Source: Euclidia mi (Eukaryota; Arthropoda; Insecta; Lepidoptera; Erebidae). Taken from it: a stretch of 64,000 nucleotides of DNA. Where the stretch lies: positions 9,936,761 to 10,000,760 of the forward strand of contig OX123200.2 in the NCBI GenBank assembly GCA_944739405.2. The letters are read 5' to 3'. The notes beneath the pieces are model-generated. The model was not told the DNA's origin and made no database searches. It saw only the letters and a program-made list of their open reading frames with translations. Of the stretch, positions 63,179 through 64,000 are shown in pieces. Within the stretch, counting starts at the first letter, position 1. Each line of letters opens with the position of its first letter. Both the position numbers and the translations under genes were made by a program.

Positions 63179-63509
63179 AAATATAACCCTTTTGTCTTAA
63201 GATATTAAAGCCACTGGACCGTGGAGACGGGCATTAACTGGCATAATTGTCGGGATCCACCTCCGCAACTAGTCACTGATAGAACTTAAGTTAGTACATG
63301 AATAATTAATTAAAACGTGGCCTCTTACTACCGGACGTATTTTAACTTGTTTCACAAACAGGCTCCAACTGTTTTTAATGAAATTTTCAAAGTCAAACGA
63401 AAAGTTTAACAGATAAACATGGTCGACTTTCGGGAGAAAACGTTTACTGTACTGTAGGTATCATTATTATAAGGCAATAAGGAATTAAGTGCTAAATTAT
63501 TTTTTTATA

Positions 63510-63678
63510 CATCCCTGTAACGAGGGAGACTTTACAAACATTTACCAGCTATAAAAAGCACACAGATCTCAAACAAACAATTTGTACATTCAATTCTACA
63601 TGAGAATCTAACCCACGACACGTGATTCAAAGGCAGTGCCGAGGTTACCACCTAAATCACTTCACCATACGTGCAGTT
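63510..63678 (-). mobile_element. SINE S3, decayed
   Basis: GAGACTTTACAAACATTTAC, GAATCTAACCCACGACACGT and CACCATACGTGCAG correspond to S3 with many substitutions. Confidence 0.55.
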
Positions 63679-63841
63679 TTATAATAAGATGATAAATTAA
63701 TGCCTAATAATGGTCTGTAAGACGTAAAAAATATTTTTACACAGCCTGCCTTTTTTCTGCACTGATAAAGTAGCAAAAAGCTCGGCTAAGGAGCACAAAT
63801 GTTACTTCTTCTTATCGAACCTACGGCAATTTTATTAAGTA

Positions 63842-64000
63842 ACTAGAGGATGCCCGCGGTTACACCCGCATTATTAAAGGCTACTGCTCCACTCCCGTGG
63901 CTTATAGCGCAATTTTACACTGCCTATAGCCTTCCTCGATAAATGGGCTATCTAACACTGAAATAATTTTTCAGATCGTACCAGTAGTTCCTGAGATTAG
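63842..64000 (+). mobile_element. R-B repeat, cut by the window end
   Basis: CTAGAGGATGCCCGCGGTTA, CCTTCCTCGATAAATGGGCT and AGTAGTTCCTGAGATTAG match 11334-11520. The 3' end is outside the window. Confidence 0.75.

Overview
The window reads as nuclear DNA of a moth or butterfly (Lepidoptera). It is AT-rich and gene-poor, with two-exon genes bounded by GT..AG introns. It is packed with SINEs, LINE tails and small inverted-repeat transposons of kinds I know from lepidopteran genomes. No prokaryotic, phage, organellar or CRISPR feature is visible. The order is inferred from repeat types and gene family; the species is not determined.

Host genes: the main locus (25.3-39.4 kb) is a cluster of four ecdysteroid-kinase-like (EcKL/CHK, PF02958) genes. 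Three are on the + strand (A 25343-27209, B 28543-30226, C 32660-34325) and one on the - strand (D 37802-39433). Each encodes about 400 residues in two exons, and all four share one phase-0 intron just after the HGD catalytic loop. This is a tandemly expanded family of small-molecule kinases, probably acting on ecdysteroids or in detoxication. A second host gene is represented by one exon (55871-56435) coding the basic N-terminus, a single membrane segment and an acidic stalk of an unrecognised protein; its other exons are not visible.

Mobile DNA, 0-25 kb and 57-64 kb: a mosaic of tRNA-headed SINEs (S1-S4 and S6), a compound SINE-like family (S5), a 5S-rRNA-like SINE, LINE 3' ends, dispersed repeats with shared termini (R families) and inverted-repeat elements (MITEs at 1097, 12661, 18968, 24337, 31821, 41536, 50003, 54848 and 56754). 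Several insertions are nested, and target duplications show the order of events.

The largest element is a complete 6.1-kb non-LTR retrotransposon on the - strand (42629-48751). It has two overlapping intact ORFs: a gag-like ORF1, and an ORF2 with endonuclease, reverse transcriptase, RNase H and a C-terminal zinc finger. It has a 12-bp target duplication and sits inside an older repeat. At 52187-53299 a 5'-truncated Penelope-like element keeps its GIY-YIG endonuclease; it has inverted copies of its terminus at both ends and split a SINE with a 14-bp duplication.

I found no convincing new biological system. The most useful novelties are structural: the EcKL cluster with a MITE next to one promoter, the nested retroelements with exact target duplications, a twin-priming-like inversion, a perfect hairpin inside a SINE head, and a pair of fold-back elements on either side of the membrane-protein exon.
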